Shown here: piece after piece, positions 26,322 to 36,100 of the stretch
Layout of the letters: every line of letters begins with the position of its first letter
How positions within the stretch are numbered: the first letter of the stretch is position 1
Assembly (NCBI RefSeq): GCF_050219315.1
Contig: NZ_CP116939.1
Span: 2,604,001 to 2,668,000 of the forward strand
DNA length: 64,000 bases
Direction: 5' to 3'
DNA from: Megasphaera_A sueciensis
Lineage (GTDB): Bacteria; Bacillota; Negativicutes; Veillonellales; Megasphaeraceae
Program-made: the position numbers and the translations under genes
The notes under the pieces: generated by a model
Told to the model about the DNA's origin: nothing
Database searches by the model: none
Seen by the model: only the letters and a program-made list of their open reading frames with translations

Positions 26322-27413
26322 ATGACAATTGGATTAAAAGGACCTGGTATGTATATTCAAGGTGAAGGAGAATTAGATAAATTAGGAAAATATGTAAGAA
26401 AAATGGGAAATAAGTTTTTATTGATATGCTCTCCTAACAATAAAAAGCGCATTGGTGATCGGGTGCGGTTTTCTTTAAAAAATTCTGAAAAAACAGTGGA
26501 ATATTATGAATTTGCTGGTGAATGTTCAAAAGTAGCTATCGCTGAAGCTGTCCACTTAGCCGCAGCCAATGGGTGTGATGCTATTATTGGAGCTGGTGGT
26601 GGAAAAGCTATTGATACGGCAAAAGCGGTAGGAACAAACATGGGCGGTATACCTGTTATTATTATTCCGACAATTGCTTCCAATGATTCACCTTGTGCCG
26701 GCGTAGCGGTTATTTATAATGATGCAGGGGTCGTTGTTAAAGCCCTCATGATGTATCGCAATCCGGATTTGGTATTGGTAGATACAGGGATTATCGCAGC
26801 TGCGCCTGAAAAATATCTTGTTTCTGGTATGGGGGATGCTTTATCTACTTATTTTGAAGCTCGTGCATGCTATCGTAGTGGTGCGAAAACTATGGCGCGC
26901 GGCACTTGTTCAACTACAGCATTGACTTTAGCAAAGTTATGTTATGATATATTATTGAAACATTCAGCGAAAGCATTGGAAGCGGCAAAAGCGCATATTG
27001 TCACTTCAGAACTAGAAGCGGTTGTAGAAGCTTGTGTATATTTAAGCGGAGTTGGTTTTGAATGCGGTGGGTTAGCCGCAGCTCATGCGATTAATGATGG
27101 GTTTGCACTTGTGTCTCAAGCTCATAAAGCTTCTCATGGTCAAAAAGTTGCTTTTGGATTGTTAGTTCAATTACAATTAGAAAAAGCGCTACCAGAAGAA
27201 TGGAATACGGTGTTGAAATATATAAAAATGGTCGGATTACCATCTTGTTTAGGTGATTTAGGTATTACGGATGTCCAAGAAGACGATATACGTAATGTGG
27301 CAAAAGCCGCTTGTGTACCTACCCAGTTTACTAAAAATGTACGTGCAGATATTACTGAGGATGAGGTGTATAACGCTATTATGAAAGTCAATGCTATGGG
27401 AGGACATACTTAA
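26322..27413 (+). CDS. GldA-like metal-dependent dehydrogenase
   Basis: A 363-residue member of the glycerol dehydrogenase branch of iron/zinc alcohol dehydrogenases. The nucleotide motif is GAGGGKAIDTAKAVG, the metal ligands are the Asp in GMGDALSTYFEA and the histidines in HAINDGF and SHGQKVAFG, the usual GldA pattern. The frame extends 90 bases further upstream, but the ATG at 26322 has AAAGGTGG before it and begins at the normal family N-terminus. In this cluster it may handle a hydroxy-aldehyde or diol rather than glycerol. Confidence 0.85.
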   Translation: MTIGLKGPGMYIQGEGELDKLGKYVRKMGNKFLLICSPNNKKRIGDRVRFSLKNSEKTVEYYEFAGECSKVAIAEAVHLAAANGCDAIIGAGGGKAIDTAKAVGTNMGGIPVIIIPTIASNDSPCAGVAVIYNDAGVVVKALMMYRNPDLVLVDTGIIAAAPEKYLVSGMGDALSTYFEARACYRSGAKTMARGTCSTTALTLAKLCYDILLKHSAKALEAAKAHIVTSELEAVVEACVYLSGVGFECGGLAAAHAINDGFALVSQAHKASHGQKVAFGLLVQLQLEKALPEEWNTVLKYIKMVGLPSCLGDLGITDVQEDDIRNVAKAACVPTQFTKNVRADITEDEVYNAIMKVNAMGGHT

Positions 27414-27596
27414 TAAAAATTTGGAAATTATATGTTAGTATATTAAGACGTCGGCGATGGAGTAAGTGTTTTATTTGTATGTAATTTAAATTATTAATAA
27501 AAAGCAGTTAGAATTATAACTAATGGTGTAATATGTATAATTATACTGATGATCAATTTACTTTCGGGATGAAATAATACATAAGGAGTGGTATGT

Positions 27597-28736
27597 ATGA
27601 TGTGTGATTTTTCATATCATCTTCCCGTACATCTGGAATTTGGTTATGGAAAAGTAGAAAAGGTTGGGAGTTTTTGCATACATTATGGTAAAAAAGTTAT
27701 TTTAGTTACCAGTAAGGGCGGTAGTGCAAAACGGAATGGGTATATAGAGAAACTAACAGCATCTCTATATAAAGAAGACATTTCTTTTATTTTATTTGAT
27801 CAAGTGACTGCGAATCCTTTATTGAGCACAGTGTATGCAGGAGCGGCAATAGCTAAAGAAAATAAATGTGATATAGTTATTGCGTTAGGCGGAGGCAGTA
27901 CGATTGATTGTGCAAAAGGTATTGCCTTTGCAGTTTGTAACGATGGAGATTTAACAGATTATATTAAAGGACATATACAAGTAGAAAAGGCCTTGCCAAT
28001 TATTGCCATACCCACAACTTGTGGTACGGGAAGTGAAGGCAATACCTTTGCTGTTCTTACGGATGAGAATACGCACAATAAAAAAGCTTTATGTTCATCC
28101 TGTTTATTGCCGGTCGTTTCTATTATAGATCCACAAATGATGAGTTCTATGCCTCTATCTGTTTTTTCAGCAGTAGCTTTTGATGCCCTTTGTCATCATA
28201 TGGAATCTTTTTTAAGCAGTGCTTGTCAGCCATTTGTGGAAATGCAGGCCCTATATGCAATACAATTATTTCGCGGGAATTTTTTCAGAGCATATGTCGA
28301 TACAGAGGATAAAAATGCATGGTGTGCGATGTCTTTGATTAGTATTTTGGGAGGAATGAATATTCAGATGGCGGGAGTAACAGCTCCTCATGGGCTGGAA
28401 CATCCTGCCAGTGGTCTTAGAAATATTGTTCACGGACGTGGATTAGCGGCATTGGTACCTTGTATTTTTGAAAAATCAATTTCCGCTGCTCCGCATCGAT
28501 TTGCTGATTTAGCGCAGGCGTTAGGTGGAAAAAATGAACATGACTGTGTGCCGATTTTAAAAGCTTTTTTAGCAAGGGCAGGGTTGACAACGACATTGTC
28601 CCATGAAGGAATATTTCCATCAGACTTAGAGTGGATGGTTAAGAATGCGTTGCGTATTTCCAGGAGTTCGTTACTGTTACATCCTAAAGTATTTTCAAAA
28701 GAAGAAGTTAAAGAGATATACATGGAATGCATGTAA
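27597..28736 (+). CDS. Iron-containing alcohol dehydrogenase
   Basis: A 379-residue group III alcohol dehydrogenase. NAD-binding GGGSTIDCAKG near 98-108 and PTTCGTGSEGN near 137 are clear. Metal ligands are in FDALCHHMESFL and HGLEHPASGLRNIVHGRG. The ATG at 27597 is preceded by AAGGAG 8 bases upstream; the GTG at 27588 overlaps that site. In the 4-hydroxybutyrate context a 4-hydroxybutyrate dehydrogenase (succinate semialdehyde interconversion) is the most attractive role, though butanol-type dehydrogenases share these motifs. Confidence 0.83.
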   Translation: MMCDFSYHLPVHLEFGYGKVEKVGSFCIHYGKKVILVTSKGGSAKRNGYIEKLTASLYKEDISFILFDQVTANPLLSTVYAGAAIAKENKCDIVIALGGGSTIDCAKGIAFAVCNDGDLTDYIKGHIQVEKALPIIAIPTTCGTGSEGNTFAVLTDENTHNKKALCSSCLLPVVSIIDPQMMSSMPLSVFSAVAFDALCHHMESFLSSACQPFVEMQALYAIQLFRGNFFRAYVDTEDKNAWCAMSLISILGGMNIQMAGVTAPHGLEHPASGLRNIVHGRGLAALVPCIFEKSISAAPHRFADLAQALGGKNEHDCVPILKAFLARAGLTTTLSHEGIFPSDLEWMVKNALRISRSSLLLHPKVFSKEEVKEIYMECM

Positions 28737-28909
28737 CAATAATCTATGCAGTTTGAATACATGAAAGAATATACAGAATATAGCGGTTTGTGGAGCGGTC
28801 AAGGTATGGAAGAAGCATAGTGCTTCTGAATATTCTTGCCCGCTTTACCTATATAGATTGCGAAAGCTTGGTTTTTTCTTAGTGTATATAATGTAAAAAT
28901 ATGATATAA

Positions 28910-28923
28910 TACACTATAGTGTA
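28910..28923. promoter_or_regulatory. Perfect 14-bp palindrome at a promoter
   Basis: TACACTATAGTGTA starts at the last base of a TATAAT box (28905-28910), upstream of the carboxyltransferase gene. The position is typical for a repressor operator. The repressor is unknown and no regulator gene is adjacent. Confidence 0.5.
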
Positions 28924-29053
28924 CTGTAATTAAGACCTTATATTAATAGTTGGTTTTAGAATAATGAATGATATGTTTTAACGGAGACAGTCTGTATGTT
29001 GCTGTATCGTTAAATAGGGAAATATATAATGCAATTCAGATGGAGGATATGAC

Positions 29054-30406
29054 ATGGCAAAGATTAAAATCACAGAAACGGTACTTCGTGATGGACATCA
29101 GTCTATAGCGGCTACGCGGATGCGATTGAATCAGATGCTCCCGGTTTTGGAAGCGATGGATGAAATAGGGTATAATGCAATTGAATGCTGGGGTGGGGCT
29201 ACGTTTGATACCTGCATGCGTTTTCTTGATGAAGATCCGTGGGAGCGACTTCGAACAATTAAAAAATATGTAAAAAAAACTCCTCTTCAAATGCTTTTAC
29301 GTGGACAAAATGTATTAGGATATCGCCATTATGCTGATGATGTGGTTTATGAATTTGTCAATCGTGCTGTGGACAACGGTATTGATATCATTCGCGTGTT
29401 TGATGCGCTTAATGATTCGCGCAATATGGAAGCGACAATCAAAGCGGCAAAAAATACAAAGGTACATGTTCAAGGGGCTATCGTTTATACTATAAGTCCT
29501 ATTCATACGATGGAAAGTTTTACTCAGGGAGCCAAAGAATTGCAGGATATGGGAGTTGATTCGTTGTGTATTAAGGATATGTCAGGATTATTGTCTCCTT
29601 ATGATGCATATAGCCTGGTGCGTATGTTGAAAAAACATCTTACCATTCCTATTGAACTGCACACCCATTGTACTTGCGGATTTGGTGAGATGACCTGTAT
29701 GAAGGCAATTGAGGCAGGCGTTGATATTATTGATACCGCATTATCACCCTTTGGTGAGGTTACAAGTCAGCCAGCTACAGAGACAATGGTAATGGCTCTT
29801 GAAAACAGCATCTATGATACAGATATTGATATTGAAAAATTATGGCCATTAACAGATCATTTTAAAAAAGTGCGAAAAGAATTGGGCGATGAGTTTAAAC
29901 TTACTATGCCCGGTCAAATTAATCCGGCAGTTCGTAAGTATCAAATTCCCGGAGGTATGTTGACGAATCTGTTCAATCAGCTGAAAAACCAGGGGCAGGA
30001 AGACCTCTTTGATGAAGTGCTAGCGGAAATGCCAAATGTTCGCCGTGATTTAGGGTATCCGCCCCTAGTTACGCCGACTAGTCAAATTACCGGTTCAGCG
30101 GCCGCTCTTAATGTTATGTATGGCCGGTATAAGATGATTTCCAATGAAGTTCGAGATCTTGTTCGAGGGAAGTATGGTCGTGTTCCCGGAAAAATTTCTG
30201 AAGAATTTCGAAAAATGGTTATTGGGGATGAACCGGTCATTGATCACCGTCCTGCTGATGATTTGAAACCAGAAATGGATAAAGCAAGAAAAGATTTGAG
30301 TGATGAAGGGTTCCCCAATGCTTCAACGGAAGATGTTTTAAGCTATGCGCTTTTCCCTGAAGTAGCATTACCGTTTTTTAACAGCCGAAAAGACAGAGAA
30401 GATTAA
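29054..30406 (+). CDS. Biotin-dependent carboxyltransferase subunit (oxaloacetate decarboxylase alpha / PycB / 5S type) without biotin domain
   Basis: A 450-residue carboxyltransferase with a TIM barrel opening TETVLRDGHQSIAATRM (residues 7-23), the metal ligands in HTHCTCGFGE and the conserved Lys in CIKDMSG. It decarboxylates oxaloacetate or carboxylates pyruvate using biotin. Full oxaloacetate decarboxylase alpha subunits carry a C-terminal biotinyl domain (total about 590 residues); here the protein stops after the PYC-OADA domain and has no MKM site, so biotin must sit on a separate carrier, as in transcarboxylase 5S. No partner subunit is adjacent. Confidence 0.88.
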   Translation: MAKIKITETVLRDGHQSIAATRMRLNQMLPVLEAMDEIGYNAIECWGGATFDTCMRFLDEDPWERLRTIKKYVKKTPLQMLLRGQNVLGYRHYADDVVYEFVNRAVDNGIDIIRVFDALNDSRNMEATIKAAKNTKVHVQGAIVYTISPIHTMESFTQGAKELQDMGVDSLCIKDMSGLLSPYDAYSLVRMLKKHLTIPIELHTHCTCGFGEMTCMKAIEAGVDIIDTALSPFGEVTSQPATETMVMALENSIYDTDIDIEKLWPLTDHFKKVRKELGDEFKLTMPGQINPAVRKYQIPGGMLTNLFNQLKNQGQEDLFDEVLAEMPNVRRDLGYPPLVTPTSQITGSAAALNVMYGRYKMISNEVRDLVRGKYGRVPGKISEEFRKMVIGDEPVIDHRPADDLKPEMDKARKDLSDEGFPNASTEDVLSYALFPEVALPFFNSRKDRED

Positions 30407-30451
30407 TTGTATAAAAATTTTTATGTTGTATATTTGCAATAATAATATTAT

Positions 30452-30488
30452 GCAGGGCACTTAAAATATTGAGTGTCCTGTTTTTTTA
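30452..30488 (+). terminator. Terminator of the carboxyltransferase gene
   Basis: CAGGGCACT pairs with AGTGTCCTG, followed by seven T. Confidence 0.85.
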
Positions 30489-30695
30489 TAAAAGCAAAGG
30501 TTTTTGCTTTTATGATACTAATATAACATATATGATGTGTATATGTTATTTACTGTCAATGGTTTAAAGGATTAAAATTGTATATATATTTATTAAGAGA
30601 AACATTGCTATTTACTATTTTTGTAAAATAGTAAATAATAATTATATTTTATTTGACAAATACATTAATATCAGGTAAACTATTAGTGCTGATAA

Positions 30696-30772
30696 CGGGA
30701 CGTGGCGCAGCTTGGTAGCGCGCTTCCTTGGGGTGGAAGAGGTCGCGAGTTCAAATCTCGCCGTTCCGACCA
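30696..30772 (+). tRNA. tRNA-Pro (anticodon GGG)
   Basis: A complete 77-base cloverleaf including the encoded CCA. Acceptor CGGGACG pairs with CGTTCCG, the D arm is GCGC/GCGC, the anticodon stem CTTCC/GGAAG holds loop TTGGGGT with anticodon GGG at 30730-30732, and the T arm is GCGAG-TTCAAAT-CTCGC. A terminator follows directly, so it is a single-gene transcript. Confidence 0.95.
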
Positions 30773-30781
30773 GATAACATA

Positions 30782-30818
30782 AACCGGAGTTGTAGTTACT
30801 ATGCCTCCGGTTTTTTGC
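30782..30818 (+). terminator. Terminator of tRNA-Pro
   Basis: AACCGGAG pairs with CTCCGGTT followed by a T-run, ten bases after the tRNA 3' end. Confidence 0.85.
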
Positions 30819-30929
30819 TGTCTATTTTTCTGGCTTTTTGAATTGTATCAATTATTACAAAATATTATTTGACAGACCGTGTTTTGTTTAATATAATATA
30901 TAAAACTTCTTTTTGAAGAAGCATAGTAA

Positions 30930-31190
30930 AAATCTGATGATGGGAACGAGTAATTGACTCAGTTAAACTGCAGAGAACCGGTGGATGGTGCGAACCGGTG
31001 TTTACAGGTTGATGAAAATCCTCCCTGAAGAGAGATGCTGAATTTCGATTAAGTGTCTACGGTATTTCCACGTTACAGGAAACGCGTATGTTGGTACGTT
31101 GTAGAGCGCCTGTCGGCAGTAATGCGGCAGGAATCAGGGTGGTATCGCGGAATTATTATCCGTCCCTTTTATAGGGACGGATTTTTTTTA
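30930..31190 (+). promoter_or_regulatory. T-box leader of acetolactate synthase, probable Ile specifier
   Basis: A classical T-box riboswitch. The AGTA element follows GATGGGAACG at the base of stem I, AGAGA and GGTG motifs follow, and the T-box core AGGGTGGTATCGCGG is at 31135-31150. A terminator (ATCCGTCCC/GGGACGGAT plus T-run, 31158-31189) comes next. In the Met T-box of this window the specifier is GAAA-ATG next to the stem base; the same position here reads GAAA-ATC, giving isoleucine. The specifier is inferred by this comparison and by the branched-chain target gene. Confidence 0.88.
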
Positions 31191-31245
31191 TTCAATTTTA
31201 GGCTCTAAAACTGACAAACAATATAATGGGAGACAGGTGGGGAAA

Positions 31246-32928
31246 ATGATTTTTAATGGTGCGCAGATAATTATGGAGAGTCTAAAGCGAGAACATGTTG
31301 ATGTTGTTTTTGGTTACCCAGGAGGATCGGTACTTACTTTATATGACGAGTTGTATAAGCTTCACTTTCCTCATATTTTGACGGGGCATGAACAAGGAGC
31401 AGTACATGCTGCTGACGGGTATGCGCGAGCTACGGGAAAAACAGGTGTTTGTTTTGCGACTTCCGGTCCCGGCATTTGTAATATGGTAACAGGTATTGCT
31501 ACTGCCAATATGGATTCTGTGCCGCTGGTTATTATTAGCGGACAGGTGGCGACTTCCTTAATCGGCCGGGATTCTTTCCAAGAGGCGGATGTTTCTCAAA
31601 TAACCAAGCCGATAACCAAGCGGAATTATTTGGTCAAGAAAATTAAAGAACTGCCGAGTATTTTGGAGGAAGCATTTCAAATTGCCGCATCAGGCCGCCC
31701 GGGACCAGTTCTTGTTGATGTACCCAAAGATATTTTTGATGCGACAGTGGAATATGAATTTACGGAAAAACAAAAAAAACAGGAAAAACAAGAACTGCAA
31801 CCAAGACAAGAGGCAGATTTGGATGCAGTAATCGAGGTATTACAGCATGCGTATAAACCTATTATTTTGACGGGGGGAGGAATTATTCTTTCCGATACGT
31901 CAGAGTTATTGCGTCGGATTGTGTGGCATACAAAAATTCCCGTAGTTACTACTTTAATGGGAAAAGGCGCTATGGCTGATAGTTCGGATCTGCATTTGGG
32001 CATGGTAGGAATGCATGGCTCCTATGCTGCTAATATGGCAGTTATGGAATGTGATGTATTACTAACTGTGGGAGCACGGTTTGATGATCGGGTTACCGGG
32101 GATGTGAAGAATTTTGCTCCGCATGCCCGTATTGTTCATTTTGATATCGATAAAAATGAAATTAATAAAATTATTCATGCAAACATCAGTGTACAAGCTG
32201 ATTTGCGATGTTCTTTATTGCGCTTTGCGGACAAGTTGGAAAATTCAGGTATTGATTATGGGAGACGATTTTCTTTATGGCGCCGGCATACGGAGAATAT
32301 GAAAAGGTCCCATCCCTTTGCGTCACGTAAAAGACTTCATGAAATTACGCCGCAGCAAATATTTGAGGTTGTCCGAAAGCATACAGATAAAGATGCCATT
32401 GTTGTAACGGATGTAGGGCAGCATCAGATGTGGACGGCTCAATTTTATGATGTGGAAAAACCGCGGCACTTTATTACGTCTGGTGGATTGGGTACTATGG
32501 GGTATGGACTTCCTGCGGCTATAGGTGCAAAAATTGGATGCCCTCATGCGACAGTACTTCTTTTTTCCGGGGATGGCAGCATTATGATGAATTGTCAGGA
32601 ATTTGCAACTATGGCACGATATGGTGTAGATGTAAAAGTTTTTATTTTACATAATCATGTGCTGGGGATGGTGAATCAATGGCAACGCTTTTTCTATGAA
32701 CACCGATGTTCTTGTTCCGTATTTAACGATAAAACACATATTCCCAGTTTAACGGCAGCGATGGGGGTTCCCGGATTTACTGTTGTAGACTCGGGAAAAT
32801 TGGATTCTGTTGTTTTTCAGGCGATGGAGCATACCGGGCCGGCTGTTGTAGATATAAAGATAGCAGAGGATGAAGATGTTCTGCCTATGGTGCCTGGAGG
32901 TAAACGATTAGATCAAATGATATTATAA
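31246..32928 (+). CDS. ilvB: Acetolactate synthase, catalytic subunit
   Basis: Thiamine-diphosphate enzyme condensing two pyruvates (or pyruvate and 2-ketobutyrate) in branched-chain amino acid synthesis. The 560-residue protein has VFGYPGGSVLTLYDEL near the N-terminus, the catalytic Glu in HEQGAVHAADGYARATG, and GDGSIMMNCQE with the following Asn-rich segment for thiamine diphosphate. The ATG at 31246 has AGGTGG 5 bases upstream; a GTG 9 bases earlier is less well placed. A T-box leader controls it. Unusually no ilvN regulatory subunit follows; the next gene is dnaE. Confidence 0.93.
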   Translation: MIFNGAQIIMESLKREHVDVVFGYPGGSVLTLYDELYKLHFPHILTGHEQGAVHAADGYARATGKTGVCFATSGPGICNMVTGIATANMDSVPLVIISGQVATSLIGRDSFQEADVSQITKPITKRNYLVKKIKELPSILEEAFQIAASGRPGPVLVDVPKDIFDATVEYEFTEKQKKQEKQELQPRQEADLDAVIEVLQHAYKPIILTGGGIILSDTSELLRRIVWHTKIPVVTTLMGKGAMADSSDLHLGMVGMHGSYAANMAVMECDVLLTVGARFDDRVTGDVKNFAPHARIVHFDIDKNEINKIIHANISVQADLRCSLLRFADKLENSGIDYGRRFSLWRRHTENMKRSHPFASRKRLHEITPQQIFEVVRKHTDKDAIVVTDVGQHQMWTAQFYDVEKPRHFITSGGLGTMGYGLPAAIGAKIGCPHATVLLFSGDGSIMMNCQEFATMARYGVDVKVFILHNHVLGMVNQWQRFFYEHRCSCSVFNDKTHIPSLTAAMGVPGFTVVDSGKLDSVVFQAMEHTGPAVVDIKIAEDEDVLPMVPGGKRLDQMIL

Positions 32929-33005
32929 AGTGTTTAAATTATTACAATAAAAAGCATAAAGCAATCAGTAAGAGTAATTAAATATTTTATAGACGGTTCG
33001 TGCAT

Positions 33006-33043
33006 ACTCCTTTTCCCATGACAGGGAAAAGGAGTTCTTTGTT
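33006..33043 (+). terminator. Terminator after ilvB
   Basis: ACTCCTTTTCC pairs with GGGAAAAGGAGT around a short loop, followed by TCTTTGTTT. Confidence 0.75.
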
Positions 33044-33125
33044 TATTTGTAAAAGTTAAAGAAACAGAAATATGTTGAATATGGTACAATATATATGATA
33101 CCATTGCAGAAAAAGGAGAAATAGG

Positions 33126-36100
33126 ATGAGACCGTTCGTTCACTTACATAATCATACACAATATAGCTTGTTTGATGGACTCTGCCGTATTCCTGATATG
33201 GTAAGCAAGGCGGCGGCAATGAATATGCCGGCGATTGCCATTACAGATCACGGTAATATGTATGGCGTTATTTATTTATATAAGGAAGCCCGGGCGCAAG
33301 GAATTAAACCTATTTTGGGCTGTGAAGTATACATGACACGCGGAAGCCGTTTTGAACAAAAAACCAAGGAACGTCTTTGCCATTTGATTTTATTGGCTAA
33401 AAATTTACAAGGATATCATAATTTAGTGAAAATTGTATCCAAGGGATTTGTGGATGGGGAAAATAATTATCATCGGCCGCGGGTGGATTATGATCTTTTG
33501 GAACAATATCATGAAGGATTAATCGCTATGAGTGCCTGCATTGAAGGGCACATTCAGCAGGATATTTTAAACCGGAATGAAGCAGGCGCACGAAAATCAT
33601 TAGAAAATCTGGTGCGTATTTTTGGCAAAGACGATTTTTATTTAGAAGTACAAAATCATGGATTGCCGGAAGAAGGGGAAGTACGTAAACTTTTTAAAGA
33701 ATGGGCAGGAGAATATGGACTAAAGCTTGTTGCAACAAATGATTTTCATTATTTGGACAGAAGTGATGCAGCAGCTCAGGAGGTAAAACTTTGTATTTCT
33801 ACGGCAAGTACGCTTGATGATCCGACGCATTTTCGCTTTTCTAATGATGAATTTTACATGAAGAGCGGCGATGAAATGGCAGCGTTATTTCCGGACATGC
33901 CGGAGGCATTGGAAACCACCTTGGAGATTGCCGATAAATGTAATGTGGAGATTAACTTTGATGAAAGACATTTGCCAAAGTTTCCTGTACCTGAGGGAGA
34001 AACAGATGTTACGTATTTGCGTAAGCTTTGCCGACAGGCTTTGCCAAAAAAATATGATCCAGTAACCGATGAAGTTCAAAAACGCCTGGAGTATGAATTA
34101 GACGTTATTGAAAAAATGGGATTTCCTTCTTATTTTCTTATTGTATGGGATTATGTGAAGTTTGCCCGTGATCATAAAATTCCGGTAGGGCCTGGGAGAG
34201 GCAGTGCAGCAGGTTCTGTTGTGGCATATTTGCTGGGTATTACCGGGCTGGATCCATTGAAGTATGATTTGCTTTTTGAACGGTTTCTTAACCCTGAACG
34301 GATATCTATGCCCGATATTGATATGGATTTTTGTTATGAAAACCGCAGTAAAATAATTGACTATGTTACTTACAAATATGGCAAGGATCATGTAGCTCAA
34401 ATTATTACTTTCGGAACACTGGCGGCTAAAGCTGTATTGCGCGATGTAGGACGGGTACTAGCGATTCCGTTAAATGAAGTTAACCGTATTGTGAAAATGA
34501 TACCGAATGAATTGGGCATTACTCTTGATAAAGCATTAAAAACAAATAAGGACTTTAAAAAAGAATATGATACAGAAGCAGTTGTACATCGGCTTGTTGA
34601 TTATGGAAAAGCGTTGGAAGGGTTAGTGCGTCATTCTTCGACACATGCTGCCGGTGTAGTTATTTCAGCAGCGCCGGTGGATGATTATGTTCCTCTGCAG
34701 TATTCTAAAGAAGGATATTTGACGACACAGTTTGATAAGGATTTGGTTGAAGAATTAGGATTGCTGAAAATGGACTTTCTGGGGCTGCGTACATTGACGG
34801 TTATTGGGGATGCCATCAAGCTTATTAAGCAGAATCGTGGTATCGATATTGATGTTAATCATATCCCGCTGGACGATTTAGAGACATGTCGGCTTCTTAC
34901 TGAAGGGGATACGGCTGGGGTATTCCAGATGGAATCCAGTGGCATTACTAATCTGGTTAAAGAATTACGGCCCCGCCATTTTGAAGATATGATTCCTTTG
35001 GTTGCACTATATAGACCCGGTCCCTTGGGCAGTGGAATGGTAGATGATTTTATCCGGGCCAGTCACGGAGAACGGCAGATTACCTATCTGCATCCTTTGC
35101 TGGAACCTATCTTAAAAGATACCTATGGTGTTATCCTGTATCAGGAACAAGTCATGCAGATTGCTTCTGTTATGGGTGGCTTTACGTTGGGACAAGCGGA
35201 TCTTTTGCGCCGGGCTATGGGCAAAAAGAAAGAAAGCGTATTGAAAGCACAGCGGGAAAACTTTTTGTCTGGTACGAGACAAAATAATATATCTGATGAT
35301 ATAGCAAACCAGGTTTTTGATCTTATGGTATATTTTGCCGGATATGGCTTCAATAAGTCGCATAGTGCTGCTTATGCTTATGTAGCGTGGCAGACCGCAT
35401 ATTTAAAGGCTCATTTCAGACCGGAATTCATGGCAGCTACCATGACCAGTATGATCAATGATATGAATAAAATAAGCTATTATGTCAGCGAATGCCGTCA
35501 CCACGAAGTACCTGTATTATCACCGGATGTTAATGCCAGCGGATCTATGTTTTCCGTCCAGGGAAAGGGTGTCAGATTTGGGTTGGCAGGTATTAAGAAT
35601 CTTGGAGAAAATGCTATTGATGTGATTGTTAAGGCACGTAATCAGGAAGGACCTTTTGTATCCTTGGCTGATTTTTGCAGTCGTGTCGATTTTCATGTCG
35701 TTAATAAGAGAGCAGTGGAAAGTCTTATTAAATGCGGTGCGATGGATTCTTTTGGATATAAAAGATCACAACTTATGGCTGTTGCCGATCAGGCTATTTC
35801 GTTGGGATCTTTGAATCAGAAAGATCATGCTTCGGGGCAGATGGGACTTTTTGATATGGGGGAAGAATCGGTAGTAGAGCTTAACTATCCTGCGATAGAA
35901 GAGTATCCTATTGAAATGCGGCTTGCCATGGAAAAAGAGTATGATGGATTTTATTTTAGCGGACATCCATTAAATAAATACAAAAAAATTATGGATACCT
36001 TAACACCTATAGCTGCATTATTTGGTGAAGGGAATCGGGATTATGACGGCAAAGTTGTACATGTTGGAGGATTAATAACGGCAAAGAAGCAGGTTACGAC

